This document shows, in pieces, positions 33,169-42,783 of a DNA stretch of 64,000 nucleotides (position 1 is its first letter; each line of letters opens with the position of its first letter). Location of the stretch: contig JAFTXG010000028.1 in assembly GCA_017461725.1 (NCBI GenBank), positions 1-64,000 of the forward strand. The letters are read 5' to 3'. Under the pieces are notes generated by a model. It saw nothing but the letters and a program-made list of their open reading frames with translations. It made no database searches and was not told where the DNA came from. The stretch comes from Lachnospiraceae bacterium (GTDB lineage Bacteria > Bacillota > Clostridia > Lachnospirales > Lachnospiraceae). The position numbers and the translations under genes are program-made.

Positions 33169-34497
33169 TTACTCTTTCTCCTTCCGCTCGCGGACAATAA
33201 ATTTCAACGGAGTTCCCTTGAAACCAAACGCATCTCGGACACGGTTCTCGATGTAACGCGTGTAGGAATAATGCATCAGTTCTTTATCATTGACAAACAG
33301 AACAAATGTGGGTGGCTTTACCGCAACCTGCGTCATGTAGAAAATCTTCAAGCGACGACCTCGGTCAGTGGGCGGCTGCTGCATCGCCACGGCCTCGGTC
33401 AGAATCTCATTGAGTACACCGGTGGAAACACGGAGATTCTGGTTCTCAATAATCACATCAATGTGCTCGAACAGCTTGGGAAGGCGCTGTCCGGTCATGG
33501 CCGACACAAAAAGCACATCGGCGTAAGGCATGAAGGACAGAATCTCGCGAATCTTCTTTGTATATTTGTTTGTGGTATTTGTATCCTTATTTTCCACCGC
33601 ATCCCACTTATTGACAGCAATGATCACACCCTTGCCGCGCTCGTGTGCAATACCGGCGATCTTTGCATCCTGCTCAGTCACGCCCTCCGTGCCATCGATC
33701 ACCAGAATGACAATGTCGGCGCGCTCCACCGCAGTAACCGCACGGATAATACTGAAACGCTCCAGTTCCTCTTTAATCTTGTTTTTGCGGCGAAGACCAG
33801 CCGTGTCGATAAACACATACTCCTTATGATTATAGCGAACCACCGCATCCACTGCATCACGGGTGGTTCCGGCAATGTCGGAAACAATCATGCGGTTCTC
33901 ACCCAGCAGCTTATTTACCATAGAGGACTTACCAACATTTGGCTTACCGATGATCGCGATCTTCGGTCTCTCGTCTTCCTCCTCCTGTGCGCTCTGCTCA
34001 GGGAAATATTTTGCCACTTCATCCAGAAGATCACCGATACCCAGCTGAGAAGCTGCACTGACCGGGACAGGATCGCCGATGCCTAAATTATAAAACTCAT
34101 ATACGTCAGGCATGAATTTTTCAAAGCTGTCCACCTTATTCACCGCCAGTACAACCGGCTTGTGAGACTTGCGCAGCATGTCTGCCACCTTGGAATCAGA
34201 ATCCACCAGACCCTGGCGCACATCGGTGATAAAAATGATCACATCTGCGGTATGGATCGCAATCTCCGCCTGCTCCCTCATCTGCGAAAGAATGATATCC
34301 TTGCTCTCCGGCTCAATACCGCCGGTATCAATCAGGGTATAATTGTGGTTCAACCAGGTGCAGTCCGCATAAATGCGATCTCTGGTCACACCGGGGGTGT
34401 CCTTTACAATCGAGATCCGCTCACCTGCCAGCACATTGAACAGGGTGGATTTCCCCACATTAGGGCGTCCTACGATCGCTACAATAGGCTTACTCAT
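33169..34497 (-). CDS. der: Ribosome-assembly GTPase Der (EngA)
   Basis: 442 residues with two tandem GTPase domains: first P-loop GRPNVGKST at residues 10-18, second GKPNVGKSS near residue 184, with DTPG/DTAG switch II and NKVD/NKWD motifs in each, and the C-terminal KH-like domain ending RYIENRVRDAFGFKGTPLKFIVRERK. Essential for 50S subunit maturation. Lies in the conserved DUF512-der-plsY order. Confidence 0.97.
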   Translation of the reverse strand: MSKPIVAIVGRPNVGKSTLFNVLAGERISIVKDTPGVTRDRIYADCTWLNHNYTLIDTGGIEPESKDIILSQMREQAEIAIHTADVIIFITDVRQGLVDSDSKVADMLRKSHKPVVLAVNKVDSFEKFMPDVYEFYNLGIGDPVPVSAASQLGIGDLLDEVAKYFPEQSAQEEEDERPKIAIIGKPNVGKSSMVNKLLGENRMIVSDIAGTTRDAVDAVVRYNHKEYVFIDTAGLRRKNKIKEELERFSIIRAVTAVERADIVILVIDGTEGVTEQDAKIAGIAHERGKGVIIAVNKWDAVENKDTNTTNKYTKKIREILSFMPYADVLFVSAMTGQRLPKLFEHIDVIIENQNLRVSTGVLNEILTEAVAMQQPPTDRGRRLKIFYMTQVAVKPPTFVLFVNDKELMHYSYTRYIENRVRDAFGFKGTPLKFIVRERKEKE

Positions 34498-34520
34498 AGT
34501 TAATTCTCCGTTTCTCTATC

Positions 34521-35972
34521 CTACAATTCATCATCTTCAAGCTCGTAAGGCCTGAACATATCATCCTCATCTTCCTCGCCCAGACCAAGTACCGCGTTGA
34601 CCAAGGCCTTTCCGCTGGGCTTTACCATCACGATCGGAACCTGAAGCGCGCTTTCCAACTCATCGACGGTCATATCATCCAAAAATACCCGCTCGCCGCT
34701 GCGCAGCATATTTTCCGGCAATAACAGCCGATCTCCAAGCGGCTTATCCTTCAACTGCGCCAGAAGGTCCTGTCCGGTCAGCAGGCCGGAAACCGTGATC
34801 ATCTCACCGAAATATCGGTTCTCAATCGGGTAAACCTTCCCTGAAATCCAGGGGAATGCCTCTTTTATCTCATCCAGCAACCCATTCATCGTCGGCGCAG
34901 CTAATAATCCGGTGGCGATGGACACATTCTGCGTGGAATATATCTCCGGCACCTCATCGCCGTCCGGGTCCCCATCAGCCCACAGCTCGCCAGTCATATC
35001 CTCCCCTGCATCCGCACGCATCTCATCCACCTTACAGCAGATCGCGCTCTCTGTCTCTTCCATCAACAGGCGGAGCATACCGACACCGTTTTCCAGCTGA
35101 GGATAACCGTCATACTCATCTTCATCAGGAAGCGGCTCCCCGGCCATCAGATAAATCTCATCACTGGCATGGACAAAATGGTTTCCAAATTCCAAATACA
35201 GTTTTTCCTGCCATCTGCGAATGATTTCAAGCACGGACACTGCATCTTCTTTTTCAAAGGGCTTTAAGGGGTAAAGTCCGTCGCGGTATCTGGTCAGACC
35301 CACCGGAACCACAGACACGCTCTGCATATAGGGCAGATATTTGGAAAGCTCTCGAATAGTAAGCTCCAGCTCAGCTCCGTCATTCAATCCCGGACAGAGA
35401 ACGATCTGACCGTTCATGGTGATCCCTGCCTCATAAAGCTGATCCAGATAAGCAAGAACTTTTCCTGCGAACCGATTGTTCAGCATCCTGCAGCGAAGTT
35501 CGGGATTCATCGTCTGCACCGAAATATTGATCGGAGACCAGTTAAACCGAATGATTCGGTCGATATCCTTCTGTTTCATATTTGTCAGAGTGATATAATT
35601 TCCCTGCAAAAAGGAAAGTCTTGAATCATCATCCTTAAAATAGAGAGTATCTCTCATCCCCGGCGGCATCTGATCAATAAAGCAGAATACACAATTATTT
35701 GTGCAGGAACGGTACTCATCCATCAGACCGTTTTCAAAGATAAGGCCCAGATCCTCATCCTCATCCTTTTCGATCTCCAGCTCCCATTCCTCGCCGTTCG
35801 CTTTTTCAACCACCAGATCCAGGTACTCATCTTCGACCAGATACTGATAATCAAATATATCTTCTACTGCCTCTCCGTTGATCGACACCAGACGATCTCC
35901 GGGCTCCAACTCCAGCTCCTCAGCGATAGAACCGACAGCAATTTCTTTTATCAAATGTCCTTTTTTCTTCAT
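34521..35972 (-). CDS. DUF512 radical-SAM-like protein with PDZ domain
   Basis: 483 residues: an N-terminal PDZ-like domain (about 5-60, GSIAEELELEPGDRLVSINGE), a radical-SAM-like part with RSCTNNCVFCFIDQMPPGMR near residue 80 whose three Cys could hold a cluster, and the C-terminal DUF512 region (ENRYFGEMITVSGLLTGQDLL near residue 385). Function unknown; constant neighbour of der in clostridia. A long acidic stretch (near residues 335-350) interrupts the middle. Start at 35972 with GGGTGG close upstream, downstream of the promoter at 36068. Confidence 0.87.
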   Translation of the reverse strand: MKKKGHLIKEIAVGSIAEELELEPGDRLVSINGEAVEDIFDYQYLVEDEYLDLVVEKANGEEWELEIEKDEDEDLGLIFENGLMDEYRSCTNNCVFCFIDQMPPGMRDTLYFKDDDSRLSFLQGNYITLTNMKQKDIDRIIRFNWSPINISVQTMNPELRCRMLNNRFAGKVLAYLDQLYEAGITMNGQIVLCPGLNDGAELELTIRELSKYLPYMQSVSVVPVGLTRYRDGLYPLKPFEKEDAVSVLEIIRRWQEKLYLEFGNHFVHASDEIYLMAGEPLPDEDEYDGYPQLENGVGMLRLLMEETESAICCKVDEMRADAGEDMTGELWADGDPDGDEVPEIYSTQNVSIATGLLAAPTMNGLLDEIKEAFPWISGKVYPIENRYFGEMITVSGLLTGQDLLAQLKDKPLGDRLLLPENMLRSGERVFLDDMTVDELESALQVPIVMVKPSGKALVNAVLGLGEEDEDDMFRPYELEDDEL

Positions 35973-36067
35973 TATCCACCCTATTGTCCGCAACTTCTCA
36001 GTCGTTTTTCGACACCAATCTTTATGTTACAGCCTCGACTCCACTCCATGAGGATTACGACGCCTCT

Positions 36068-36096
36068 ATAATAACAAGTTTCCAGCATTTTGTAAA
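36068..36096 (-). promoter_or_regulatory. Promoter of the DUF512-der-plsY operon
   Basis: TTTACA (36091-36096) and TATTAT (36068-36073) on the minus strand with a 17-base spacer; leader of about 90 bases. Confidence 0.55.
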
Positions 36097-36140
36097 CAGC
36101 CCATTTCTGTCCAATCTGTGACTTTTTCGTAAACTCTTTG

Positions 36141-36184
36141 AAAAAGCATATACCCGCCGGTGATCCGATGAGCATATGCTTTTC
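36141..36184. terminator. Terminator after upp
   Basis: AAAAGCATAT (36142-36151) pairs with ATATGCTTTT (36174-36183); flanking A- and T-runs make it symmetrical. It lies 49 bases past the upp stop and upstream of the DUF512 promoter, separating the two transcripts. Confidence 0.65.
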
Positions 36185-36232
36185 TTCAGTGGTTAATAAA
36201 ACGCCTGATATACAGGTGTCGATCCGGAGTAT

Positions 36233-36868
36233 TTATTTTGTACCGAAAATTCTGTCTCCTGCATCTCCAAGTCCGGGGCAGATGTAAGCGTTTTCATTGA
36301 GCTGACGGTCCATATGTCCGATATAAATCTGGATATCGGGATGAGCCTCCTGAAGGCGCTTCAGACCTTCGGGCGCAGCAATGATACACATAAACTTAAT
36401 ATTCTTTCCGCCGTGCTGCTTGATGAAATCAACTGCAGCCACTGCGGAACCGCCGGTAGCCAGCATCGGATCCAGCACGCAGATGGTTCTCTGATCAATA
36501 GGGCTGGGCAATTTGCAATAATACTCGTGAGGCTCATGGGTTTCATGATCACGATACAGGCCGATATGGCCCACCTTTGCAGAAGGTACCAGTGCAAGGA
36601 GACCGTTTACCATGCCAAGACCGGCACGGAGGATCGGAACGATAGCCAGCTTCTTTCCTGCAAGCATCGGAGTCATACAGGTTTCAATGGGGGTAGTTAC
36701 CTCCACTTCGTGAAGCGGCAAATCCGCAAGGGCCTCATAGCCCATGAGAATTGCGATCTCTTCGATCAGCTTACGGAACTCATTCGTTCCGGTTTTCTGA
36801 TCGCGAAGCATCGAAATTTTGTGCTGAATCAATGGGTGAGTCATGATAAATACATTCTTCTTTTCCAT
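36233..36868 (-). CDS. upp: Uracil phosphoribosyltransferase Upp
   Basis: 211 residues, the normal length. [26 protein letters not shown] at the N-terminus, the PRPP-binding [19 protein letters not shown] near residue 130 and the uracil-binding [17 protein letters not shown] at the C-terminus are all diagnostic. It makes UMP from uracil and PRPP. The PRPP synthetase gene lies directly upstream (55-base gap), so enzyme and co-substrate supply share a transcript. uraA at 5459 would provide uracil. The start at 36868 has GGAG seven bases upstream. Confidence 0.96.
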   Translation of the reverse strand: MEKKNVFIMTHPLIQHKISMLRDQKTGTNEFRKLIEEIAILMGYEALADLPLHEVEVTTPIETCMTPMLAGKKLAIVPILRAGLGMVNGLLALVPSAKVGHIGLYRDHETHEPHEYYCKLPSPIDQRTICVLDPMLATGGSAVAAVDFIKQHGGKNIKFMCIIAAPEGLKRLQEAHPDIQIYIGHMDRQLNENAYICPGLGDAGDRIFGTK

Positions 36869-36923
36869 AAATGCGCTCCGTTCTGCCATTTCATCGGCAT
36901 GATATTATCAATAAACTGCTGAT

Positions 36924-38144
36924 TTACTCCAAATCCAACTTAAACTGGGTGAACTCATTTTTTCTGGCCTCATTATACTGCGCAACCAGTTTCTGGATCC
37001 TGCTGGTCGGAGCCATCAGGTCAGCCATCGTCTGATCATGGTTTAAGGTATCAATAATACGGGCAGTAAATCTGGTCATATCCGCCTCCACATACCAAGG
37101 CTTGTCCAAAAGCTCCTGAGGACAATAAATCAGGTTCGTCGTCACCACATAGTCAAAGTACCCACGGTTATGGAACTCATCAAATTTCTGATATCCGTCC
37201 GTAAACAGACCAAACGTACAGAGAATGATAACCTTATCCGCACCGCGATCTTTTAATTCGCGCGCAGTGTCAAGCATACTCTCTCCGGAGGAGATCATAT
37301 CGTCAACAATAATCACGGTCTTACCGGTAACATCCGCACCGAGGAACTCATGGGCAACGATAGGGTTCTTTCCATTGATCACGGTAGAGTAATCACGGCG
37401 CTTGTAGAACATACCCATATCTACACCCAGATTGTTTGCCACATATGCCGCACGATCGATCGCTCCCTCGTCGGGGCTGATAATCATCATGGAGGCCTTA
37501 TCAATCTTCAGATCATGATCACGCTGGAAAAGCGCCTGAATGAACTGGTATGTGGGCATAAAGTTATCCATACCGTGAAGTGGAATGGAATTCTGCACTC
37601 TGGGGTCGTGGGCATCAAACGTAATAATGTTGGTTACCCCCATGGAGGAAAGCTCCTCCAGTGCAAGCGCGCAGTCCAGAGACTCTCTCTTTGCACGTTT
37701 ATGCTGACGGCTTTCGTACAGGAAAGGCATCACAACATTGACACGGCGCGCTCCGGAAATCGCTGTCGCAATGATCCGCTTCAGATTCTGGTAATGATCA
37801 TCCGGTGACATATGATTAATCTGTCCGCAGACAGTATAGGAGAGACTATAATTTGTCACATCAGTCAGAATAAACAAATCGGTTCCACGAACAGAATCAT
37901 GAATCATACCCTTAGCCTCACCGGTTCCAAATCGAGGACAGCTGCAGGAAGTAAGGAATGAGGTCTCATGATATCCGCTCATCATCGAGCTGTCATACTG
38001 CTCTCCCAGACGCTGCAACTCGTTTGCGCGAATTCTCAGAATATGATCATTTACTTTCTCAGTGAAAGACTCAAATCCAGGCATCGCACAGAGCTTAAGC
38101 GGTGCGACCGGAAGATGTCCGTTTTTCAGGTTTTTTAATTCCAT
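36924..38144 (-). CDS. prs: Ribose-phosphate pyrophosphokinase, long divergent form
   Basis: 406 residues, clearly longer than the usual 310-320. Core motifs are present: ALEELSSMGVTNIITFDAHDPRVQNSIPLHGMDN (near 180-215), the KRRDYS flexible loop near residue 270 and the PRPP loop VIIVDDMISSGESML near residue 300. Extra length lies at the N-terminus (about 90 residues before ELQRLGEQYDSSMMSGYHETSFLTSCSCPRF) and at the C-terminus. It makes PRPP from ribose 5-phosphate and ATP. AGGAGG precedes the ATG at 38144; own promoter at 38175-38203. Confidence 0.9.
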   Translation of the reverse strand: MELKNLKNGHLPVAPLKLCAMPGFESFTEKVNDHILRIRANELQRLGEQYDSSMMSGYHETSFLTSCSCPRFGTGEAKGMIHDSVRGTDLFILTDVTNYSLSYTVCGQINHMSPDDHYQNLKRIIATAISGARRVNVVMPFLYESRQHKRAKRESLDCALALEELSSMGVTNIITFDAHDPRVQNSIPLHGMDNFMPTYQFIQALFQRDHDLKIDKASMMIISPDEGAIDRAAYVANNLGVDMGMFYKRRDYSTVINGKNPIVAHEFLGADVTGKTVIIVDDMISSGESMLDTARELKDRGADKVIILCTFGLFTDGYQKFDEFHNRGYFDYVVTTNLIYCPQELLDKPWYVEADMTRFTARIIDTLNHDQTMADLMAPTSRIQKLVAQYNEARKNEFTQFKLDLE

Positions 38145-38174
38145 AAAATTCCTCCTAAAGGTATCGTCATACAG

Positions 38175-38203
38175 TTTATACCACGAATCGTACTTTTCTG
38201 CAA
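38175..38203 (-). promoter_or_regulatory. Promoter of prs-upp
   Basis: TTGCAG (38198-38203) and TATAAA (38175-38180) on the minus strand, spacer 17; the predicted leader is only about 25 bases. Confidence 0.55.
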
Positions 38204-38235
38204 CCAAAACCGCGAAAAGATTAATATTCGCATTG

Positions 38236-39726
38236 TTAAAGTTGATACAGCTCAGCGTATTTATCTTTCAGATAGCTGATATAGTAATCCGGATTGAACT
38301 CCTCACCGGTAGCATCCAGAAGAAGCTTTTTCGTCTCCCTCATGGTGCCGTACTGATGGATATGCTCACGTAGAAATTCACGGATGGGCTTAAGATCCCC
38401 CGCCTTCAACGAACCCTCAATATCTACCGTCTTCTCCATCGTATGATATATCTGTGCCGCAATGGCATTTCCCAGCGCATAGGACGGGAAATATCCGAAC
38501 ATGCCACCTGACCAGTGAACGTCCTGAAGGATACCTTCCGCGTCATCAGCCGGCTCCACACCGAGATACTCTTTGTATTTCCGGTTCCACAGCTTCGGAA
38601 GTTCCTCCACGGATACCTCTCCGTCAAACATAAGTTTTTCCAGCTCATAGCGGATCATAATATGGAAGCAGTAGGTGAGCTCGTCAGACTCTGTACGGAT
38701 CAGTGAAGGGGCCGCCGCGTTGATGCCCCGAACAAACACATCAAGAGAGATATCGTCAAACTGCTCCGGGAACATCTCCTTAAACTTCGGATACAAAGGT
38801 TCCCAGAACGCCTCGCTGCGTCCGATCATATTTTCAAACATTCTGGACTGAGACTCGTGAACTGCGCAGGAACCGCCGGCCAGGGGAGTCATCGTGATCC
38901 GGTCTGAATTATTCTGTTCAAAGAGGGCATGTCCAGTCTCATGGATCGTCGAAAAAATACCGCTGATAACCATATCCTCATAATAGTGACTGGTGATGCG
39001 CACATCATGATTATGGAGGGCGGTGGTAAAGGGATGCTCACTCTCCGCAATCACTCCTCTGTTTAAATTAAATCCGAGGTATTCGGAAAGCAGCCGGTTA
39101 AACGCCTTTTGCTTCTCCACATCGCAGGAACGGCTCAGGAAGTCCGTCCGCACTGCGTCCTGCTTTTCACTGATGGCCCTCACCAGAGGAAGCAGCTCTT
39201 TTTTCAGTCCGTCAAAAAAGCAATCCAGCTCAGCGGTCGTAAATCCTTTTTCATATCCATCAAGCATCATGTCGTAGAGACTGTGCCCTTCTTTGCGAGG
39301 CTGATAGCCTTTGATCTTTTTCGTCTTATTGATCAGCTGCTCAAGCACAGGAGCGAACCGTGAAAAATCCTTCGCCTCCTTGGCCTTCTCCCAGACTCTC
39401 ATGCCCTTACTGGTCAACTCATGATACTCCTGATATTCCTTCCGTGGAATCGAATGAATCTGCTCGTATTCCTCCCAAAGGCGATCCACTATCGCTCTCT
39501 CGACCTCATCCTCCGAAGGATTTGCCTTACATTCTTTCAACAAAGTTACGGTATCCTCACAGGTTGACAGTGTAAACGACTCTCCCGCAAGTATGCCAAG
39601 AAGCTTGGCGGTATACTCGCCAGCCTCCTCTGGCGCACTTCCTGTGGAAATGTCCCAGTCCATCACAACAGCAGCTGCGCCGTATGCGGCCAGCCGATCA
39701 ATCAGATTCTGTAACTTTTCTCTCAT
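38236..39726 (-). CDS. Metallocarboxypeptidase, M32 family
   Basis: 496 residues with the M32 active site HETGHALFEQ near residue 257 (HExxH type), followed by the family's ESQSRMFENMIGRS near residue 292 that supplies the third zinc ligand, and the late RTESDELTYCFHIMIRYELE near residue 343. Cytoplasmic thermostable-carboxypeptidase-1-like enzyme removing C-terminal residues from peptides. Its start overlaps the NUDIX stop by four bases (ATGA) with AAAGGAG upstream, so the pair is translationally coupled. Confidence 0.93.
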   Translation of the reverse strand: MREKLQNLIDRLAAYGAAAVVMDWDISTGSAPEEAGEYTAKLLGILAGESFTLSTCEDTVTLLKECKANPSEDEVERAIVDRLWEEYEQIHSIPRKEYQEYHELTSKGMRVWEKAKEAKDFSRFAPVLEQLINKTKKIKGYQPRKEGHSLYDMMLDGYEKGFTTAELDCFFDGLKKELLPLVRAISEKQDAVRTDFLSRSCDVEKQKAFNRLLSEYLGFNLNRGVIAESEHPFTTALHNHDVRITSHYYEDMVISGIFSTIHETGHALFEQNNSDRITMTPLAGGSCAVHESQSRMFENMIGRSEAFWEPLYPKFKEMFPEQFDDISLDVFVRGINAAAPSLIRTESDELTYCFHIMIRYELEKLMFDGEVSVEELPKLWNRKYKEYLGVEPADDAEGILQDVHWSGGMFGYFPSYALGNAIAAQIYHTMEKTVDIEGSLKAGDLKPIREFLREHIHQYGTMRETKKLLLDATGEEFNPDYYISYLKDKYAELYQL

Positions 39727-40172
39727 AAAAGCTCCTTTTCCCACGAATTTTCTCGTTTCATCTCCAGATACTCATTATACGCCTTCTCCAGTATCTGTTT
39801 TTCATTTGAAAACTTCAGCAGATGGTATGCTTCATGGAACTTGTAATAGCCGGAATCAACAAAATACTCCTCACGCTGTGGCTTACTGTAATAGCTGGAA
39901 GCCCGCATCAGGTACCAATGCACGTCCTTTTCGACCATATCCTGGGGTGTAGAAAAAGAATACTGGCTCTTTCCCACATATTTTACAATCGACGCGTCCA
40001 CGCCCGTCTCCTCTTTCACCTCTCTGAGCGCCGTCGCAGAAAGCTCCTCTCCAGGTTCAACCGTTCCCTTGGGTAACACCCAGCCCTCATACTTGTTTTT
40101 AAAATTTTTGTACAGGACCAGAATTTTCCCACGGAAGATTACCACACCGCCACAGCTCGTTGCCTCGATCAT
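39723..40172 (-). CDS. NUDIX hydrolase
   Basis: 149 residues with a complete Nudix box: G-TVEPG-E-ELSATAL-REVKEETGV, residues about 36-58. The opening SCGGVVIFRGKILVLYKNFKNKYEGWVLPKG is typical of nucleotide or ADP-ribose pyrophosphatases. The substrate is not evident. The C-terminal part is rich in Tyr and helices. First gene of the NUDIX-M32 unit, behind the promoter at 40292. Confidence 0.85.
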   Translation of the reverse strand: MIEATSCGGVVIFRGKILVLYKNFKNKYEGWVLPKGTVEPGEELSATALREVKEETGVDASIVKYVGKSQYSFSTPQDMVEKDVHWYLMRASSYYSKPQREEYFVDSGYYKFHEAYHLLKFSNEKQILEKAYNEYLEMKRENSWEKELL

Positions 40173-40204
40173 CGCAATTCCTCCTGTTGGTGTGTCCTTC
40201 TAAA

Positions 40205-40236
40205 TCGCCGATGGGTCAGAGCATACTCATCGGCGA
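40205..40236. repeat. Hairpin in the NUDIX leader
   Basis: TCGCCGATG (40205-40213) and CATCGGCGA (40228-40236) form a nine-base perfect stem within the predicted mRNA leader of the NUDIX gene, 33 bases before its start. No T-run follows on the minus strand beyond TTT. Possibly an mRNA structure. Confidence 0.4.
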
Positions 40237-40291
40237 CAACGCGTCAGCCGGCACGCAATGTATCCCAACTGACAACCTCATAACTGTTTAT

Positions 40292-40320
40292 AGTATATCC
40301 CAAAGTTACCGCTTTCGCAA
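40292..40320 (-). promoter_or_regulatory. Promoter of NUDIX-M32
   Basis: TTGCGA (40315-40320) and TATACT (40292-40297) on the minus strand, spacer 17. It stands between the U32 terminator (40377-40421) and the NUDIX gene, which is where a promoter is needed. Confidence 0.55.
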
Positions 40321-40376
40321 GGGTAAAGTTAAATAAGCTCGCAAAAGACCTCAAATGGCCCCAAATATGTCGCCAT

Positions 40377-40421
40377 AAAAAAATATCGCCGGCGGTTCGA
40401 GCACGCGCTCTCTCCGCCGGC
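40377..40421 (-). terminator. Terminator after the U32 peptidase gene
   Basis: A nine-base GC-rich stem (40387-40395 with 40413-40421) is followed on the minus strand by seven Ts (40377-40383) after ATA. Strong intrinsic terminator ending the ruvA-ruvB-zapA-U32 unit. Confidence 0.85.
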
Positions 40422-40439
40422 AGACCATGAACGGCAAGT

Positions 40440-42689
40440 TTATTCAATCCCCCTGCGGTAATGGCCTCTGGTGAAGTCATCCATCGGGTAATCTATATTC
40501 TGATGCAGTTTATATACAGCATGGTATGCCTGAACCAGCTGCATCGCCGTCTTTTCATCCTCTGTAGTGAACAGCAGACGAATCCCAGTCGGGGCAAGCC
40601 GCATCACCTCCTCACGGCAGTCCAGCAAATGAAGCGGACTACTGTTGTATATCGTATTAAAGCAGACACTGCAGTGATTCTTCACCGGAAACCGCTTATT
40701 TTTCCGATCTTTCAGCCACAACGTTTCCGGCTGATGACTGCAGCCGCCCGTGGACTTTCGGATACAGTTAGCCGAATACATTACCGGCAATCTTCCGTAA
40801 ACGATGACTTCGTCCTTTCCGGTGATTACTGATTCCAGTTCTCTAAAATTCAGTTCCACCGGCAACACTCTTCTCACTGTGCCAAGCTGGCTGATCATCT
40901 GTTCAGCCAGGTGATTATATGTGTATAACGACACATCAGCGATCAGCAAAATCTCTGCAAACTGAGCTTTACAAAATGCCAGACTGTCCAACGTCCGTAC
41001 CAAAAGTCCATCCGGTTCAGCCTCAATGATGGTCTGCTTTAACGATAACAGAAAATCTCTGGTCCGGCGCTGAAACACTGTCGGGACCGCAAGAAATGCC
41101 TTCTTTCCCGCATGTTTAATCCTGCTGACCGCCTGAGTCAGAACGCGGCTGTCATTTCCGAAGGTTTCCAGAGCCAAATAATAGCCATCCGCCTTTCCCT
41201 GCTCCAACAAAGGCGAAAGCAGTCCGGGATCTTCCAGATATACATAGAGATCTGGTACAGAACCTCCTTCCAGATTGCTCTCCTTTTTTTCGGCTTTTTT
41301 GTCCGTCTGCTTTTCACATATTGAAGAAAAGCTATCCTCAACCGCTCCTTTTTTCCTTCCCTCATCATCAGATAACTCCCGCCGATAACCGGCAAGCAGC
41401 GATTTGGTAAGCGCCTGAATACCTTCCCTGCGCAGACGATTCAGCTCCTGTACCGGAAGAAAGCCCTTCTCATCTGTGATGATTTCCAGCCCGGCCCAGA
41501 TATAACCGGAACCTCCCATCTTATTTAGCTGTTTTTTAGCGGAATCAGCAGTGATGGGCTGTCGCATGGCCGGTTCGACCATCGCGCCCTCCACAGTAAC
41601 CTCCGTTCCATTTGGATGACGGACGGTCAAGCTCGCCGGTTCTCCGAGAATCAGCCTCGCACTGCCGCTAACTGCGGTCGGGTCTGCATCGCCCAGATAA
41701 TCCTGCTCGATCCGTTTAAACAGCACCTCATTCACTATCTTTCGGTCAGGCTTTTCCTTTAAGGTCAGCATCTGACGTCCGGTCTTCCCCCGCAGATAGC
41801 CATCGGTGGTGCCTCCACGGTCAAACAGATCAATCAAAACCCGTCTGTCCGTCTCATCAACACGGTATCCCTCACTGCCCCGCTCTAAATAGCGATCCAC
41901 ATATTTTCGGTAAACCGATGCCACTCCTGCGGTATACTGGGGACTTTTCATACGCCCCTCAATCTTCAACGAATACACCCCTGCATCCAGCATAGCGGGA
42001 AGCATATCCAGACCGCAAAGATCCTTCAGACTAATCAAATATGATTCATCCCTGCGGTTCAATATATCATTATCCCTATATGCAGTAAAGGGAAGCCGAC
42101 ACGCCTGTGCGCATCTGCCACGATTTCCGCTTCTTCCGCCGATCAGGCTGCTGAGCAGACACTGACCGGAATAGCCATAACAGAGCGCACCGTGGATAAA
42201 GGCCTCGACTTCCATGCCGGTGGCATCATAAAGTGCTTTCAGTTCACTGACCGTCAGTTCTCTGGCTGGAACCACTCTGACAGCGCCAAGCTCTTTCAGC
42301 AATTTAGCCCCATCCGGCCCAGTCACAGTCATCTGAGTGCTGGCATGGATATCAAGAAGCGGGAATTCTCTGCGAAACAGCGAAAATACGCCCATATCCT
42401 GCACGATCGCTGCATCCAGGCCCGCCTCATAAAGTGGTTTCATCCACCGATAAAGTCCTTCCAGCTCACTTTCCTTCACCAGTGTATTTACTGTCAGATA
42501 CAGCTGTTTTCCCTGCAAATGGGCATAATCAATCGCGGACAATAACTCATCGTCTGTGGTATTGTCCGCATAAGCTCTGGCACCAAACTGGCGGCCTCCA
42601 ATATATACCGCGTCCGCTCCTGCGTTGAACGCAGCCCGCATGCTCTCATACGAGCCTGCCGGAGCCAATAATTCTATCTTTCTATTCAT
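40440..42689 (-). CDS. U32 family peptidase-like protein (RlhA-type)
   Basis: 749 residues. N-terminal U32 domain starting ELLAPAGSYESMRAAFNAGADAVYIGG, with the family core EAFIHGALCYGYSGQCLLSSLIGGRSGNRGRCAQACRLPF near residues 165-205, whose cysteines may bind a metal cluster. The second half contains a collagenase-like DUF3656 part and a C-terminal region with further Cys (SANCIRKSTGGCSHQ). Despite the name, characterised relatives hydroxylate 23S rRNA or tRNA; which applies here cannot be told. Last gene after zapA. Confidence 0.87.
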   Translation of the reverse strand: MNRKIELLAPAGSYESMRAAFNAGADAVYIGGRQFGARAYADNTTDDELLSAIDYAHLQGKQLYLTVNTLVKESELEGLYRWMKPLYEAGLDAAIVQDMGVFSLFRREFPLLDIHASTQMTVTGPDGAKLLKELGAVRVVPARELTVSELKALYDATGMEVEAFIHGALCYGYSGQCLLSSLIGGRSGNRGRCAQACRLPFTAYRDNDILNRRDESYLISLKDLCGLDMLPAMLDAGVYSLKIEGRMKSPQYTAGVASVYRKYVDRYLERGSEGYRVDETDRRVLIDLFDRGGTTDGYLRGKTGRQMLTLKEKPDRKIVNEVLFKRIEQDYLGDADPTAVSGSARLILGEPASLTVRHPNGTEVTVEGAMVEPAMRQPITADSAKKQLNKMGGSGYIWAGLEIITDEKGFLPVQELNRLRREGIQALTKSLLAGYRRELSDDEGRKKGAVEDSFSSICEKQTDKKAEKKESNLEGGSVPDLYVYLEDPGLLSPLLEQGKADGYYLALETFGNDSRVLTQAVSRIKHAGKKAFLAVPTVFQRRTRDFLLSLKQTIIEAEPDGLLVRTLDSLAFCKAQFAEILLIADVSLYTYNHLAEQMISQLGTVRRVLPVELNFRELESVITGKDEVIVYGRLPVMYSANCIRKSTGGCSHQPETLWLKDRKNKRFPVKNHCSVCFNTIYNSSPLHLLDCREEVMRLAPTGIRLLFTTEDEKTAMQLVQAYHAVYKLHQNIDYPMDDFTRGHYRRGIE

Positions 42690-42783
42690 ATAAATGCTCG
42701 TCCTCTATGGTTCTCAAACTCGTTCACTTTCCGAAAATTGAGTAAATGATCCGCAGATAAACTTTCGACCTTCATATCATCAA

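Noticed and set aside
40387..40421. tRNA-like GGTTCGA segment
   Set aside because: It is the loop side of the U32 terminator; no cloverleaf can be drawn.
40244..40480. Minus-strand 78-codon frame between U32 and NUDIX genes
   Set aside because: It overlaps the end of the U32 gene and runs through its terminator and the NUDIX promoter; no ribosome site.
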